The notes beneath the pieces were generated by a model. It searched no databases. It was not told the DNA's origin and saw only the letters and a program-made list of their open reading frames with translations. This document shows, in pieces, positions 1 to 9,678 of a stretch of 64,000 bases of DNA (the first letter of the stretch is position 1; each line of letters begins with the position of its first letter). The DNA lies in the NCBI GenBank assembly GCA_016710065.1, contig JADJLP010000016.1, positions 1 to 64,000 on the forward strand, read 5' to 3'. The DNA is from Candidatus Ideonella esbjergensis (GTDB taxonomy: Bacteria; Pseudomonadota; Gammaproteobacteria; Burkholderiales; Burkholderiaceae_C). A program made the translations under genes and the position numbers.

Positions 1-139
1 AACGGGGCTACTTACTCGCCAGCGGACGCACATCAAAAAGTTCTGCGATATCTTCCTGCCGCACCTCTATAATGCCGGCCCACTGCGGCGAGGGCGGCGC
101 AAACGATGACCTGCGTCTATTTCCCGCATATCGTCCGCG

Positions 140-253
140 CAAGACTTCGATGAGGCGCTTGAACGCGGACACTACCTGCTACGCTCGGCCCAAGCGGAGC
201 TCGACGACAAGACTCTGAATGGCTTTGTGGACGTCTGCCGCAATGCGCTGTAA
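140..253 (+). pseudogene. 3' fragment of an unrecognised gene
   Basis: An open stretch of 37 codons ending in TAA at 251-253 has protein-like composition (reads QDFDEALERGHYLL... and ends VDVCRNAL). No start codon or ribosome binding site is visible, and the frame is not open through the window start, so it is probably the tail of a decayed accessory gene. I do not recognise the family. Weak call. Confidence 0.25.
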
Positions 254-254
254 G

Positions 255-634
255 CCTGGCGACGAGCCCAGGTTCGATGTTCAACGAGCTCCGGTCGCCA
301 GTCCGCGGGCCATGTCAGCGTCGGAACTCATCGGACGAGCGATTAAGGAGCGCTTCGGCGTCGAGGGGTGTACGCGTGCGGCGTCGGCCATCCTGACCTA
401 CCCGAGCGCCAGACCCACGCATGGGTTGAGACAGGCACCGCCCTCATCGACGTGACCTACGACCAGTTCGCCGGGACTGATTTGCAGGGCTGGGTGTTCC
501 CGCTGGACAGCCCCTGGCACCGCCAGTTCGAGTATCTCGACCGCCGCGACGGGTTCTGCATGCCATCGGGCTGGCCGATGCCCCACGATGGCTACGCGAC
601 GATGCGTCGAGCACTAGACGGCCTTCCTCGATAG
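255..634 (+). pseudogene. papain/transglutaminase-like hypothetical, frameshifted
   Basis: Two overlapping frames join near 390-410 into one plausible protein. The first contributes a helix with a Cys (GVEGCTRAASAIL). The second contributes HAWVETG and LIDVTYDQF, then a C-terminus ending ALDGLPR. Cys, then His in HAWVE, then Asp in LIDVT is the order seen in transglutaminase/papain-fold enzymes. The split between frames means the gene is broken or carries an indel error. No neighbour suggests a role. The fold assignment is inference from motif spacing only. Confidence 0.35.
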
Positions 635-737
635 CCATGTACCCGAGGTCTTAGGCGGCGACCTGACAGCAACAAAAGGCTCTGCTATGCTCATCCGCAG
701 GCCGACTGAGCCCAACCTGTTCCCGGGTTAAAGCAGT

Positions 738-1600
738 GTGTTTGTCTCCGCGCCACCGAACGGACTTCAATCCCCGTCGATGCGTAATCCGGAACCGTCG
801 ACGACCAAAGATTGGAGTGCCGTGCTGGCAGCTATTCCCTGTGCGAGGTGCCCTCGCCGAACTGAAGAAATGCCTCGCGTCGACGAGTTCGATGAGGTTA
901 AGTCCTCCCACATCAGCGAAGCGCTCGCTGCAGCGATGGGATTCCGGACAAATGCCGCGCTGAAGGCAAGCCTCGTTGGCCCTGAGCAAGACCGTCCGTT
1001 TGCGCTTCTGCATCCCGAACGGTTCCTGTCGCGCCTGGTCGACTTCGGCTATCCGCTCAACCCGAATGACCCTGAGTTCGACTTCGAGCTTCGGTACGAG
1101 AAGGCGGGTGTGGTGTCGACGATTCCGACCTCGGGCTACGACATTGAATACAAGTCAGCGCGCTCGAAGGCTTGGCGCAACTTGATGGTGTTCACTGTCA
1201 ACGAGGCGCTCGCACGCAAGCTCCTGACACTGCGTTTGATGACAACCGCTTCGAGACCGGCGACGGCCGCGGCGCTCTTCGATTTCTCGCTTCCCAACGG
1301 GCTCCCGTGCGTGGGTACTGTCCGATGCCGGCTTTGGCGGGTGAATGTCCATGCCGCAGTGAACCCGACCGGGCCGCTCGTGCGCACCATCAATGCCGAG
1401 TTCAGCGCTGGCGATGCCGTCGCTCGAGGCTGGCTTGAGCGCGAGCGTGGCGTCTGGCGCAAAGCTCCGAAGACCGGTTTTGTTGCCGGGCGCGCTGCTG
1501 CCGGAACTGGCTGCGATGGCGGTGGAGCCGCACGGGTTCGGCGACCGTGGCGCGCGTCATCCTCTGATTCGAGAGGAAGGCCGTTATGGCTGATTTCGGT
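738..1600 (+). pseudogene. unrecognised accessory protein, frameshifted
   Basis: The frame opening at 738 (an in-frame ATG also lies at 870) gives coherent protein up to about position 1245 (for example HPERFLSRLVDFGYPLNPND and SKAWRNLMVFTVNEALARK). Coherent sequence then moves between frames: a different frame carries DNRFETGDGRGAL near 1235-1275, the first frame resumes with LNVHAAVNPTG-like text near 1340-1460, and a third carries RARLLPELAAMAVEPHG near 1490-1540. At least three indels are needed to rebuild it. I do not recognise the family. It sits directly upstream of the broken AAA ATPase gene and looks like part of the same decaying accessory block. Confidence 0.35.
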
Positions 1601-1739
1601 CGGTCGCCGTAATTGGGGACAAGGCGTGGCCGGTGCCTCTGCTGGAAGGCTCAACTGCCCTACGTAAACTCGTCCTCAATACAAAAACCGGAGCTTGGGC
1701 TCGACGCGCTGTTACGCGGCGCTGACCAGGGAGGAACTA

Positions 1740-3456
1740 ATGGCGCTGTTGGATGAAATTCTCGCGTGGTCGCAGAGCGACCTCAAGCCGTGGCAGCAGG
1801 ATGCGCTGCGACGTCTATTTCAGTCGCATGAACTCAAAGACGGTGACTACGTCGAACTCGCCGAAATGTTGCTGGTTTCCAAGGGAGTTCGCGGCGCGGA
1901 CGCGACAGGCCCCCTCGCTGAACCCTTGGCAGCATTGCATCTCCCGGCGTCCACGAGTAACGCGCAGAGGTCTCGCTCACGTCCATGCACTCCCTCAAGC
2001 ATGTCAACCCGGCTGGCGCCAGCTCAGACTCTACGCTTCCGACCACAGGGCCTGACCGTCATCTATGGCGACAACGGCGCCGGCAAGTCGGCTACTCGCG
2101 TGTCTTGAAGAGTGCGTGTCGAGCGCGGGTGCAGGATGAGCCGGTTCTCGATGACGCCCGTGAGCACGCTGTGCTCCATGAGACGCCAGAGGCGGTATTC
2201 ACGGTCGAAATTGCGGGCGTGGAGCATCCGACCACGTGGAAGGCCACAGAGCCCGGGCCAATGGTACTGTCTTCGGTTGCCGTCCTCGACACCCGATGTG
2301 CTCGCGCCTATGCCGACCAAGAAGGTGAGCTCATCTTCTCGCCGTGGGGCTTGGACGTGGTTCAAAACCTCGCGCGCGTCGTCTTTCCTGCGGTAGAGGC
2401 TCTCGTTAAGGCAGAACAGGGCAAGTTGCAGCTTTCGGATGTCGCGTTCACCGATTGAAGACCGGCGATACGCCAACAGCGACCTTCCTCAGGGCTTGAG
2501 CTACAAGACAACAGACTTTAGCAATCACGGCGGCGACTACGTTCACCGCCGATGATGAGGCGCGCTTGCAGACACTCACTACGTCATTGGCCGAGAAAAC
2601 GCCGACAGAAAAGGCCAAGGCATGCCGGACTACGCCAAGAGACTGCGGTCACTGACTAAGACGATGCAGGCCGTGGTCGACGAATTCAACGCCGATGTTG
2701 TACGCCACCACAAGGAGTCTGACGACGCCCTTCGCTCGGCAGAGTCGGCCGAAAAGCTTGCGGCCAGCCAGCTCCGCGCTGAATCTGAACTGCTCCCAGG
2801 CACTGGTGAGCGCGTTTGGAAGTCGTTGTTCAACGCTGCGCAGACGTATCTATCGACTGAGCATTTGAGTCATGAAGAGGGGGCGCCTTGCGCGCTTTGT
2901 CAGACGACGCTGTCTAAAGACGCTGCACAGCGTCTCGCACGGTTTTCGGCTTTCGTAGCCAACGACGCGAGTGAGCGCGCTTCAGAGCAGCGACGCAATC
3001 ACCAGTCCCTTATTGCTGCGCTCAACGTCAAGCAGGTAGGCTGGAGCCTGGATGAAGAGATGGTCGGTTCGCTGAATCTTGCGGACGACAACTGGCAGAA
3101 ACTGGTCGACGAGTTGAAGTCCCAGCTTGGCGCTCGTCGCCAATGGTTGCTCGCGGCGATGTCGCACACCCAAGAGTGGACGGATGAGCCGGCGTTGACC
3201 GCCAACCCATTCGAGTGGCCAGAATCCCTTGCGCAGTCCAACGACCTCAAGCCGCTACCTGGAGGCGGCGCAAGACCCGAAGGCTCGTGCAGACCTGCAA
3301 GCCGAAGCCTCCCGGCTCTCCGCACGCAAGGCCCTGGCAGCACGCAGTGACGCTTGTTGAATACGTTTCTGCTCTCCGGCTCAACCAGAGCTTGACGGCA
3401 TGCCTGACCGAACTGAAAACGAAATCCATCTCCGACAAGGCTGGTGTTTTCGCTAG
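1740..3456 (+). pseudogene. AAA_13/PrrC-like ABC-type ATPase, 5' part, interrupted
   Basis: This is the N-terminal part of a large ABC/SMC-like ATPase of the kind found in restriction and anti-phage loci (AAA_13 superfamily, which includes PrrC). The start at ATG 1740 follows a good AGGGAGG site. Visible elements are an N-terminal region beginning MALLDEILAWSQSDL, a Walker A motif (GDNGAGKS, about 2068-2091), a long helical region, and a CALC pair near 2888-2899 that could form a zinc hook. The reading frame changes at least five times (near 1968, 2007, 2090, 2455-2620 and 3260-3300) and includes stops. The IS1380 element then splits the gene. The 3' part resumes at 5082. Defence function is inferred from family resemblance and from the restriction-like operon downstream. 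Confidence 0.7.
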
Positions 3457-5081
3457 CCCGGATATTTCACCTACCCCCGTAGAAGCGAGGACGGCATTGC
3501 CCTTTGGATGCCCGTTGATCGAGGTATCGAATCTTGATGAACGAGCGGGCAATGCCGAATCCAAACTGTACCGAAGAAGTGGACGTGGGGATGATCGAGT
3601 TCGCCCGCCTGGGCCGACGCGTGGTGGAGGGCCGCTTCGACGGCGGCAGCATGAGCAGCGACGCTGGCGTGCTGCTGCTCGGCGCCGTTGATCGCAAGCT
3701 CGGGCTGATGGACGCAGCCGCACGCTGCATCGCCGACCCGCGCAGCCCGCTGCTGATCAAGCACGGCGTGCGCAGCATGCTGCGCCAGCGCGTGTACGGT
3801 CTGGCGCTGGGCTGGGAGGACTTGAACGACCACGGCGCGCTGCGCCAGGACGTGGCGATGCAGACGGCCGTCGGCGTGGACTTGGAGATGGCCAGCGCAC
3901 CCACGCTGTGCCGGCTGGAGAAGTGGGCCGACCGCGCCACGGCGTGGCGCTTGCACCAGGTGCTGGTCGATCAGTTCATCGCCAGCTTCAAGGTCGCCCC
4001 CGAGGAATTGGTGCTGGACTTCGACGCCACCGACAACCCGCTGCACGGCCAGCAGGAGGGCCGCTTCTTCCACGGCTACTACGACAGCTACTGCTACTTG
4101 CCGCTGTACGTGTTCTGCGGCCAGCAACTGCTGTGCGCCTACCTGCGCCCGAGCCGCATCGACGGCGCCAAGCACGCGGCGGCCATCCTCAAGCTGCTGG
4201 TGCGTCGGCTGCGTCAGGAATGGCCCAATGTTCGAATCATCTTCCGAGGCGACTCGGGCTTTTGCCGCCAGCGCATCATCAACTGGTGCGAGCGCGCTGG
4301 CGTGCACTACATCGTCGGCCTGGCGCGCAACGCCCGGCTGGAAGCCCAGGTCGAGTACGCGCAACTGGCATGCAGCAGCTCTACGTGCAGACCGGGCTCA
4401 AGCAACGCCTGGTGGGCGAGTTCAGCTACGCCGCACAGAGTTGGCCGCACGAGCGGCGCGTGATCACGCGGCTGGAATGGGGCGATCAGGGCCACAACCC
4501 GCGCTTCATCGTGACCAACCTTGAGGGTGACGCCGCCACGCTGTACGACGCGCTGTACTGCCAGCGCGGCGAGGCCGAGAACCGCATCAAGGAGGCGCAG
4601 GTCGGCTTGTTCGCCACGCGCACGAGTTGCCACGTGATGCGCTCGAACCAGTTGCGCATGCTGCTGGCAGCGCTGGGCTATGTGCTCATCGAGAGGCTGC
4701 GCGCACTGGCCTTGCAGGGCACAGCGCTGGCGTCGGCCCAGGTCGACACCCTGCGCATCAAGCTGCTCAAGGTCGCAGCGGTGATCACCCGCAACACCCG
4801 GCGCATCCGCCTGTACCTGGCCTCGCACTGGCCCAGCGCGGACATCTTCGCCCACGCCATGCGCCAACTGCGCTCACCCTGAACTTCATCCAGCGCCTGG
4901 CCCGCGCGACGACACAAAAATGGTCCGCAACCCAAGCCGGGGGTGGGGGCAATTGCCAGCCAATCAGCCCCACTGCACCTCGCGCGCCATCCAATGCCTT
5001 CGCGTGGCACTTATTGAGCGCTCCTGCGGCTCGCGAATGACCCTTCAGCTCAACCAGTGGTCGTTGCGTGAAATATGCGGG
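3457..5081 (+). mobile_element. IS1380-family insertion sequence
   Basis: The element is 1625 bp. Its terminal inverted repeats are CCCGGATATTTCAC at the left end and the complement of GTGAAATATGCGGG at the right end (13 of 14 match). It is flanked by a direct CTAG (3453-3456 and 5082-5085), within a wider shared GCTAGC. Removing the element plus one CTAG (1629 bp, a multiple of three) rejoins the host ATPase reading frame exactly as ...GVFAS-EAVTNQ. Size, CC-starting ends and the transposase type all fit IS1380. The single transposase gene has a 1-nt lesion, so this copy may be inactive. Confidence 0.9.
3537..4882 (+). pseudogene. IS1380-family DDE transposase, one frameshift
   Basis: This would be a transposase of about 448 aa with an RNase H-like DDE core. 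The first segment (from about MPNPNCTEEVDVGMIEFARL) carries FDATDNPLHG with the first acidic residues and IIFRGDSGFCRQ with the second. The second segment carries QRGEAENRIKEAQVGL, the characteristic glutamate-containing helix of this family. The two segments lie in different frames and join near 4366-4371, where one G appears to be missing (ctggcatg where ctggcgatg is expected). Otherwise it is full length. Position 3552 is an equally possible start. The lesion could be real inactivation or a sequencing error. Confidence 0.85.
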
Positions 5082-5977
5082 CTAGCGAAGCTGTGACCAA
5101 TCAGCTTGGCAAAGCATTGAATGCCGAGTTCGAGAAACTGGGTGTGCGGCGGCTGCAGACCACTCTCAAGACGCGCAACGACAAGGGTAAGACTAAGCTG
5201 AAGCTCGTACTCGACCTGCCTGGCGCGACCAAGCCGGAGTTGGTACTCAGTGAGGGTGAACAGCGAGTCATTGCAATTGCGTCGTTCTTCGCGGAGCTCG
5301 CGGTCTCAAATCATACGGGCGCGGCCGTTTTCGACGACCCGGTATCTTCGCTGGACCATCTTCGTCGCCAGAAGGTCGCTCGACGACTGGTTGAAGAAGC
5401 CAAGACTCGCCAGGTAGTAGTTTTCACTCATGACAGCGTCTTCCTCGCGGAACTCTCGGAGGCCGTCGAGGAGCTGGAGGTTGACCATCTCTACCAACAT
5501 CTGAGCTACACGCCAACGTCTGCCGGTTTCGTGAACGAAGGTTTGCCTTGGCATCACGAGGGGTACAAGTCACGTCTGGATGCGCTGGGCAAACTGGCAC
5601 GGGAATTTGCGCGCAATGAGGCCACGATGGACAACGCGCAATCCGAAGAGGCCTCACGGAATTTCTACGCCCGACTTCGCGAAGTCATCGAACGGGTTGT
5701 CGAAGACGTGGTGTTCTGCGGTGTGCTCAAGCGCTATAACGACTACGTGCGCGTGGGGAACATTGGCAACGCGGTCGGTCTGACTGATGCCGAGTGCAAG
5801 CCGATTGTTGACCTCTACAACTATGCGAGTGACATGCTGAAGGGCCACGACAAGGCTTCGGCCCGACAGTACTCAGCGCCGTCTGCTGCGGACACCGCCC
5901 GAGACTTGGCCGCGTTGGAGGGCGCAGTCAAGACGATTCTCGACCGCAGGAAGCCGCCCGCAGCTAAGAAGAATTAG
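5082..5977 (+). pseudogene. AAA_13/PrrC-like ABC-type ATPase, 3' part
   Basis: This is the C-terminal part of the gene split by the IS element, and it is open and in good condition. It carries the ABC signature (LSEGEQRVIAIASFFAEL, near 5250-5303), Walker B with D-loop (AAVFDDPVSSLDH, 5320-5358) and the switch histidine (VVVFTHDSVF, 5419-5448). A helical tail with KGHDKASARQYS follows and ends at TAG 5975-5977. These are head-domain motifs of SMC/Rad50-type ATPases. An isolated ATP-binding half is unlikely to work without the Walker A half upstream. The frame is continuous with the segment left of the element once the element is removed. Confidence 0.75.
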
Positions 5978-5997
5978 GTTACAGACCTGGGTGTCTA

Positions 5998-6385
5998 CCG
6001 AGACTTGTCGCCAAATAATTTTCTGACCAGCGAGACCATGATAAACCGCCCATTCGTGCGCACAACGGTCCAAAAAGTGCGCCTATAGCCTGCGTAGCTC
6101 AGCGGCATCAGCATCATGCAGTTCGAATTTGCTGCCATGGCTCGCCGAGCCATTGAAGTTGACGACGCCCAACTCGTTGCGTTTTCGCCCAAGCACATGC
6201 GCATGCGGTTGCCCCTCACCTCCGCGATGCGTCGGTTGGTCGATGCCGATGTTCCGTTCAAAGCGTCCAGACACCAACTTGCGGCCCTCTTGAAGAACGT
6301 CAACGGTTATCCCGTCCTCGGTCAACATGATTTCGTCGAGAAACTCTGGTGCATGTTCACTATTAAGAAGCGAGAAGCTCGGCGA
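5998..6385 (-). pseudogene. small unrecognised protein remnant
   Basis: On the minus strand an ATG at 6385 begins MKVAELLAS and stops. After a short indel region a second frame reads EHAPEFLDEIMLTEDG, then GRFERNIGIDQ and HAHVLGRKRNELGVVNFNGSASHGS, to a stop at 6083. This resembles a family of small conserved proteins seen in proteobacterial accessory DNA (recalled, not searched). A third frame may add a tail down to 5998. An overlapping plus-strand ORF (6116-6394) looks like a shadow. The orientation converges with the ATPase gene. Confidence 0.4.
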
Positions 6386-6435
6386 CTTTCATAGCTTTTT
6401 TCCTTTCAGGGCGAAGCAACAGCGCGTTCGGGCAC

Positions 6436-7455
6436 CTAGGCGTTTGGTTCGAATCGTCGGTCTTCGTCGTAGTCCCGGTCTACACCTGACGAACGGATGT
6501 TCACTTGAACCACGCTGATGGCCGGAGGACGGTCGAAGGACTCGGCGGCACGCGAGACCTGGCCCGGCGGGCTGCCAAACACTAGGTCCACTTGTGTCGT
6601 GAACGACAGTGTCGGCGAGACGTTCACTCGATTTTGCCCGCCATACCCTTGCATTTCGACGGGCACATAGTCACCGAGGAGGTCCCAGACAAGTCGCGAC
6701 CACTCGCATTTGAGCGAGGGGCCTTTGTCAAGAATCGTGCGACCTAAGCCTCCAGTCGTCGCCAGTTGCTTCATCGCGTCAACGAACGAAGTCGTCGGGT
6801 CGATGGATGAAGTAGCTCGGGTCTTGGGCCAGCCAATTTGAAGTGGCGCCAGCGGAGCGCAATAGGGACAGTGCCACCTGCCAGTCTTAGCCATCATCAG
6901 GTATCGCGCGCAGTCGTTGAGGCCAGTCCCTCCGCCAAAGGTGTATGTTCCGATGGGACTTCTCAGTCCGATGTCCCGGAATACTGACAAGGGCTTGGAG
7001 CGGTTCAACCCCTCCAAGAGCAGACGCTCCTTCTTCGTCGAATGGTTCGAGGGAAGTGCGTTGTGTCGCTTGGCCGTCTTTCCCTGGAGTAGCACCCCCG
7101 TACGGCCGACAACAACACCCCGAGGGTCCATCTGGTTGACGATGAACAAGAGGTCAGCGAGTTCGCACTGGGCCAGCTGGCGACCATCCGGGAGGAAACC
7201 GGTCACCTGCGGCGTCCCGTCAATCCACACAGACTGAACTGAGACGGCAGCGGGCCTTGAGACCGCCGTAAAGCCATTCAGAACTACTCGCGCCAGTTCT
7301 TCAAGTGTTCGGTGTGAGTGAAGATAAGCGAGTTGCCATCGTTCCTGTGCGCGCCAGCCAGAGGCCATGAACTCGCCGTGAAGGGCTCTCCAGTAAGCCC
7401 AACTGAAGTGAGGTGTTCCCGGCGGCACGCGGGGATGAGAGAACTTTCTTGTCAT
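6436..7455 (-). CDS. unknown 339-aa protein, partner of the DUF3883 gene
   Basis: I do not recognise this protein. It begins MTRKFSHPRVPPGTPHF and contains a possible metal-binding CPYC pair (GRWHCPYCAPLAP, about residue 197), a Gly-rich GTYTFGGGTGLND and no membrane segment. Its start codon overlaps the stop of the upstream DUF3883 gene (ATGA, 7452-7455), so the two are translationally coupled and probably form one functional unit. The frame is intact, unlike most of the island. Given its restriction-like partner, a role in DNA or phage defence is the best guess, but nothing in its own sequence shows a nuclease or helicase core. Confidence 0.7.
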   Translation of the reverse strand: MTRKFSHPRVPPGTPHFSWAYWRALHGEFMASGWRAQERWQLAYLHSHRTLEELARVVLNGFTAVSRPAAVSVQSVWIDGTPQVTGFLPDGRQLAQCELADLLFIVNQMDPRGVVVGRTGVLLQGKTAKRHNALPSNHSTKKERLLLEGLNRSKPLSVFRDIGLRSPIGTYTFGGGTGLNDCARYLMMAKTGRWHCPYCAPLAPLQIGWPKTRATSSIDPTTSFVDAMKQLATTGGLGRTILDKGPSLKCEWSRLVWDLLGDYVPVEMQGYGGQNRVNVSPTLSFTTQVDLVFGSPPGQVSRAAESFDRPPAISVVQVNIRSSGVDRDYDEDRRFEPNA

Positions 7456-8591
7456 GCAACCAACTTCTTGAACGATGCCCTGTAGTCGAGAGGCTCAAGG
7501 TGCAACTGTTTGGAGATGTCGCCTCGCAGGACGTACATCGCGGGAGCATCGCGGAACTGAAATAGGCGGTAGAGGCAGAACGCGTCGTCAACTTCCCGTG
7601 AGAAATCGAGTTCGTTGCGGCTGATGATGAAGGATGAGGCATGAGCGCCGTTCGTTGTCTTCACCTCGATATAGCGGGGCTCTGAGGCAGAGTCGAACGA
7701 GAGAATGTCGTAGCCGGCTCCGTCGCCCAAGCGGTCAGACACCCAGTCCACACGAGAAAACAGCTCGCCAAGTCCCTCTTGGAAGAGTCGATGCTGCTCG
7801 TACTCCAGCGCCCATTGCTCCCCCGCGCGCCCAAGCTTTCGGTTGTTCTCATCTCGCGCCGCGTAGTCCAGCTTACGCGGCAGCCTCGCGCGCGGCCCCG
7901 ACTCCACCTTTGCGACAGTCTCTATGGGCGGCGGTGTCACCAAGGTCGCGGAGAAGACTTTGGCATCAGGGGCTTTGACCTCTTCAAGGGCGTCGACGAT
8001 TTTCTGGACCAAGTCGGCGTGGTCCAGAACGAACTTCTGGATTTGCTGCCGTAGCAGCAGTTGGGTGTTCCCGCGTGGCTTGTAGCCGGGGATGAAGGGA
8101 AGCCCGATTCCGGCAAGCACTGCGCTGACGTTCTGGTGCTTCATCTCCACCGACGCCTTGCTACGACCTCGAAGGGTCTGTCGGAGTTGGGAGTTTCGGT
8201 CCGACTTGTTGTAAGGCTGCTGGGAGGCCTCCAAGGCCAGCATCTCGAAGTAGGCCGCCACAGTGGCGTGGACCTCCTCTGAGGACCAGTCTTCGCCTAC
8301 CTTGACGACCTCGAACCCCAGCGCCTGGAGCTTCGGGACGACAGTCGCCTCACCCCCAGAGAAGTCTGCAGGCTTCAGGGGACCTTCCTCAGGGTGCTCA
8401 AACCCGTATGCCGCGCCCACTACGGCCTTCGAGTCGCAGAGGTCACCAGTGCGAGGGTTGCGAACCAGATAGTCCCTGGACTTGCCGAAGCCGTACCGCT
8501 CAAGGAATGCGGTACGGCCGAGCTTGGTGAACTCGTCCAGCGCCTGCTGGACGGCGTTCGGACTTCTCAAACGGACAAGTTTTGATGCCAA
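7452..8591 (-). CDS. ScoMcrA-head / DUF3883 restriction-like protein
   Basis: This is a predicted 379-aa defence-type protein with three visible parts. Residues about 1-75 match the N-terminal head of ScoMcrA-like restriction proteins (FLERYGFGKSRDYL, CDSKAVVGAAYGFEH, FSGGEATVVPKL). Residues about 85-185 form the linker often found with HNH or DUF3883 domains (KASVEMKHQNVSAVLAG, FIPGYKPRGN). The C-terminus is DUF3883 (GRAGEQWALEYE, GDGAGYDILSFD, RYIEVKTTNG), whose E...D...EVK pattern resembles the PD-(D/E)XK nuclease core. I prefer TTG at 8591, preceded by GGGGGAGG; the frame stays open to an ATG at 8651. It is coupled to the downstream 339-aa gene. Modified-DNA restriction is inferred from the domains. 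Confidence 0.8.
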   Translation of the reverse strand: MASKLVRLRSPNAVQQALDEFTKLGRTAFLERYGFGKSRDYLVRNPRTGDLCDSKAVVGAAYGFEHPEEGPLKPADFSGGEATVVPKLQALGFEVVKVGEDWSSEEVHATVAAYFEMLALEASQQPYNKSDRNSQLRQTLRGRSKASVEMKHQNVSAVLAGIGLPFIPGYKPRGNTQLLLRQQIQKFVLDHADLVQKIVDALEEVKAPDAKVFSATLVTPPPIETVAKVESGPRARLPRKLDYAARDENNRKLGRAGEQWALEYEQHRLFQEGLGELFSRVDWVSDRLGDGAGYDILSFDSASEPRYIEVKTTNGAHASSFIISRNELDFSREVDDAFCLYRLFQFRDAPAMYVLRGDISKQLHLEPLDYRASFKKLVA

Positions 8592-8678
8592 GACGCCTCC
8601 CCCCCCCTGAAACGGTGGCCTCGTCGAGGACCACAAGATGTTGGCAGCCATTGTGGGGCGCTCGAAGGAGGGCCGGTT

Positions 8679-8739
8679 CGGAAACGACTCTATTGGCGGC
8701 GCCGGTTTGGAGCGGGCGTCGTCGGAAACGACTCTATTG
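8679..8739 (-). repeat. box pair A: two 17-bp repeats, 44 bp apart
   Basis: The string cggaaacgactctattg occurs at 8679-8695 and again at 8723-8739, exactly 44 bp apart. Related pairs occur at 8811-8870 (opposite orientation) and 9679-9745. Read on the minus strand the boxes resemble gRcaaatagtcgtttccg, recalling the TnsB-binding repeats of Tn7-type transposon ends. The left copy shares the gccg-flank seen in the inner boxes of the other pairs, so this pair would be the right end of an element lying to its left. Confidence 0.6.
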
Positions 8740-8810
8740 CCCCGTGCACGAGGAACCCCTCTTGCACACGAAGAACGCCCTCAATCCCCGGTCGCCGCCA
8801 CCCCGTCGAA

Positions 8811-8870
8811 GACAAATAGTCGCTTCGCCGGCTGGCTCGCGTGCGGTACGCGCCGCCAAATAGTTGCTTC
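8811..8870 (+). repeat. box pair B: two inverted copies, 44 bp apart
   Basis: The boxes gacaaatagtcgcttc (8811-8826) and ccaaatagttgcttcc (8856-8871) are 44 bp apart and run opposite to pairs A and C. The outer copy is on the left and the inner copy, with its gccg flank, on the right. The pair therefore reads as a left end of an element whose right end would be pair C. Confidence 0.55.
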
Positions 8871-8894
8871 CGGGTAATTCGGGCGGGCCGAAGC

Positions 8895-9155
8895 CTAGCG
8901 AGCGCGCTTCCTGGTTGCGGCCCGTGCCGGAAGCAGCCCGAGGTCGCGAGTCAGTTCCCGGGGGAGAGCGACCGTCACGGATGCACCTCGGCCCTCCAAG
9001 GTGTGCAGTTCAGCGTCAACGCCGTCCAGGCGGAGATACACGGGCTGCTCCACCCCTTCGGTTGCCCCCATCTCATCGAGTACGTCCGCGTAGAGGTGGA
9101 AGCCGGATTGGTCGCCCTCTTGTGCTCGCCGCTTGATGCGCACCTTCGTGCTCAC
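8895..9155 (-). CDS. small conserved hypothetical protein (86 aa)
   Basis: The GTG start at 9155 is preceded by AAGGAGG with a 9-nt spacer, a strong ribosome binding site that decides the start inside a longer open frame. The protein begins MSTKVRIKRRAQEGDQSGF and contains a compact beta-rich middle (PVYLRLDGVDAELHTL, ASVTVALPRELTRDLGLLP). No membrane segment or catalytic motif is visible. It lies between box pairs B and C and is the only intact gene there. The sequence resembles small hypotheticals of accessory DNA; a DNA-binding or antitoxin-like role would be a guess. Confidence 0.6.
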   Translation of the reverse strand: MSTKVRIKRRAQEGDQSGFHLYADVLDEMGATEGVEQPVYLRLDGVDAELHTLEGRGASVTVALPRELTRDLGLLPARAATRKRAR

Positions 9156-9345
9156 GACTCGGTTCCTCCTTGCGTCCCGGACAGAGCGCAGCAAGGGCCG
9201 CCAGCCCCGGAGTGCTCCTTCCTGGCCGACCGAGCCGTCGCAGCGCCGCTTCGCGGCCCGCGGTGTGCGAGGATGCTGCCAAGCCGTGGGAGGGACGACC
9301 AAGTGCGCCAGAACATCGAGACGGGGGACCTTGGGCCTCGCCACC

Positions 9346-9508
9346 CGCGGGCGTAGGCGTCAACAGTGAGGCTGCAGACGGCTCCAAGCCGGCGGATGTG
9401 CGGGAACGAGCGAATCGCTGGCTGGCTGAGAGCTCGGGGGCATTCCTCAGTTCGAACGCGTTCGTGGCCGCCCACGGCCTGCCGCTGGCAAAGTACCGGC
9501 AGTTCTAG
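9346..9508 (+). pseudogene. CcdA-type antitoxin, C-terminal remnant
   Basis: The frame ending at TAG 9506-9508 reads DVRERANRWLAESSGAFL, then AFVAAHGLPLAKYRQF. The last part is the characteristic C-terminal tail of CcdA-family antitoxins, which wraps the CcdB toxin. The N-terminal ribbon-helix-helix DNA-binding part expected upstream is not recognisable, and no ccdB follows (9509-9680 holds no coding sequence I can support). It is therefore an orphan remnant, possibly an anti-addiction fragment. Confidence 0.5.
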
Positions 9509-9678
9509 CGCTGGAAACACCCGTCGTCACGCCGGGTGGCCGTCCGGGGGCTGCGCAATCATCTTTGGATGGAAAACCCCTGCAGAAAATGGCGGGCTGC
9601 CATACGCGCGGTATAGCGGCAAGCTGCGCGTGCGGATGGGCAGAGTCAACGGCGTCAGAGCAGGCCCATCGTCCGATT

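Noticed and set aside
4360..4380. Programmed frameshift in the IS1380 transposase
   Set aside because: IS1380 transposases are normally made from a single frame, and no slippery run with a downstream structure is evident at the junction. A missing G is simpler.
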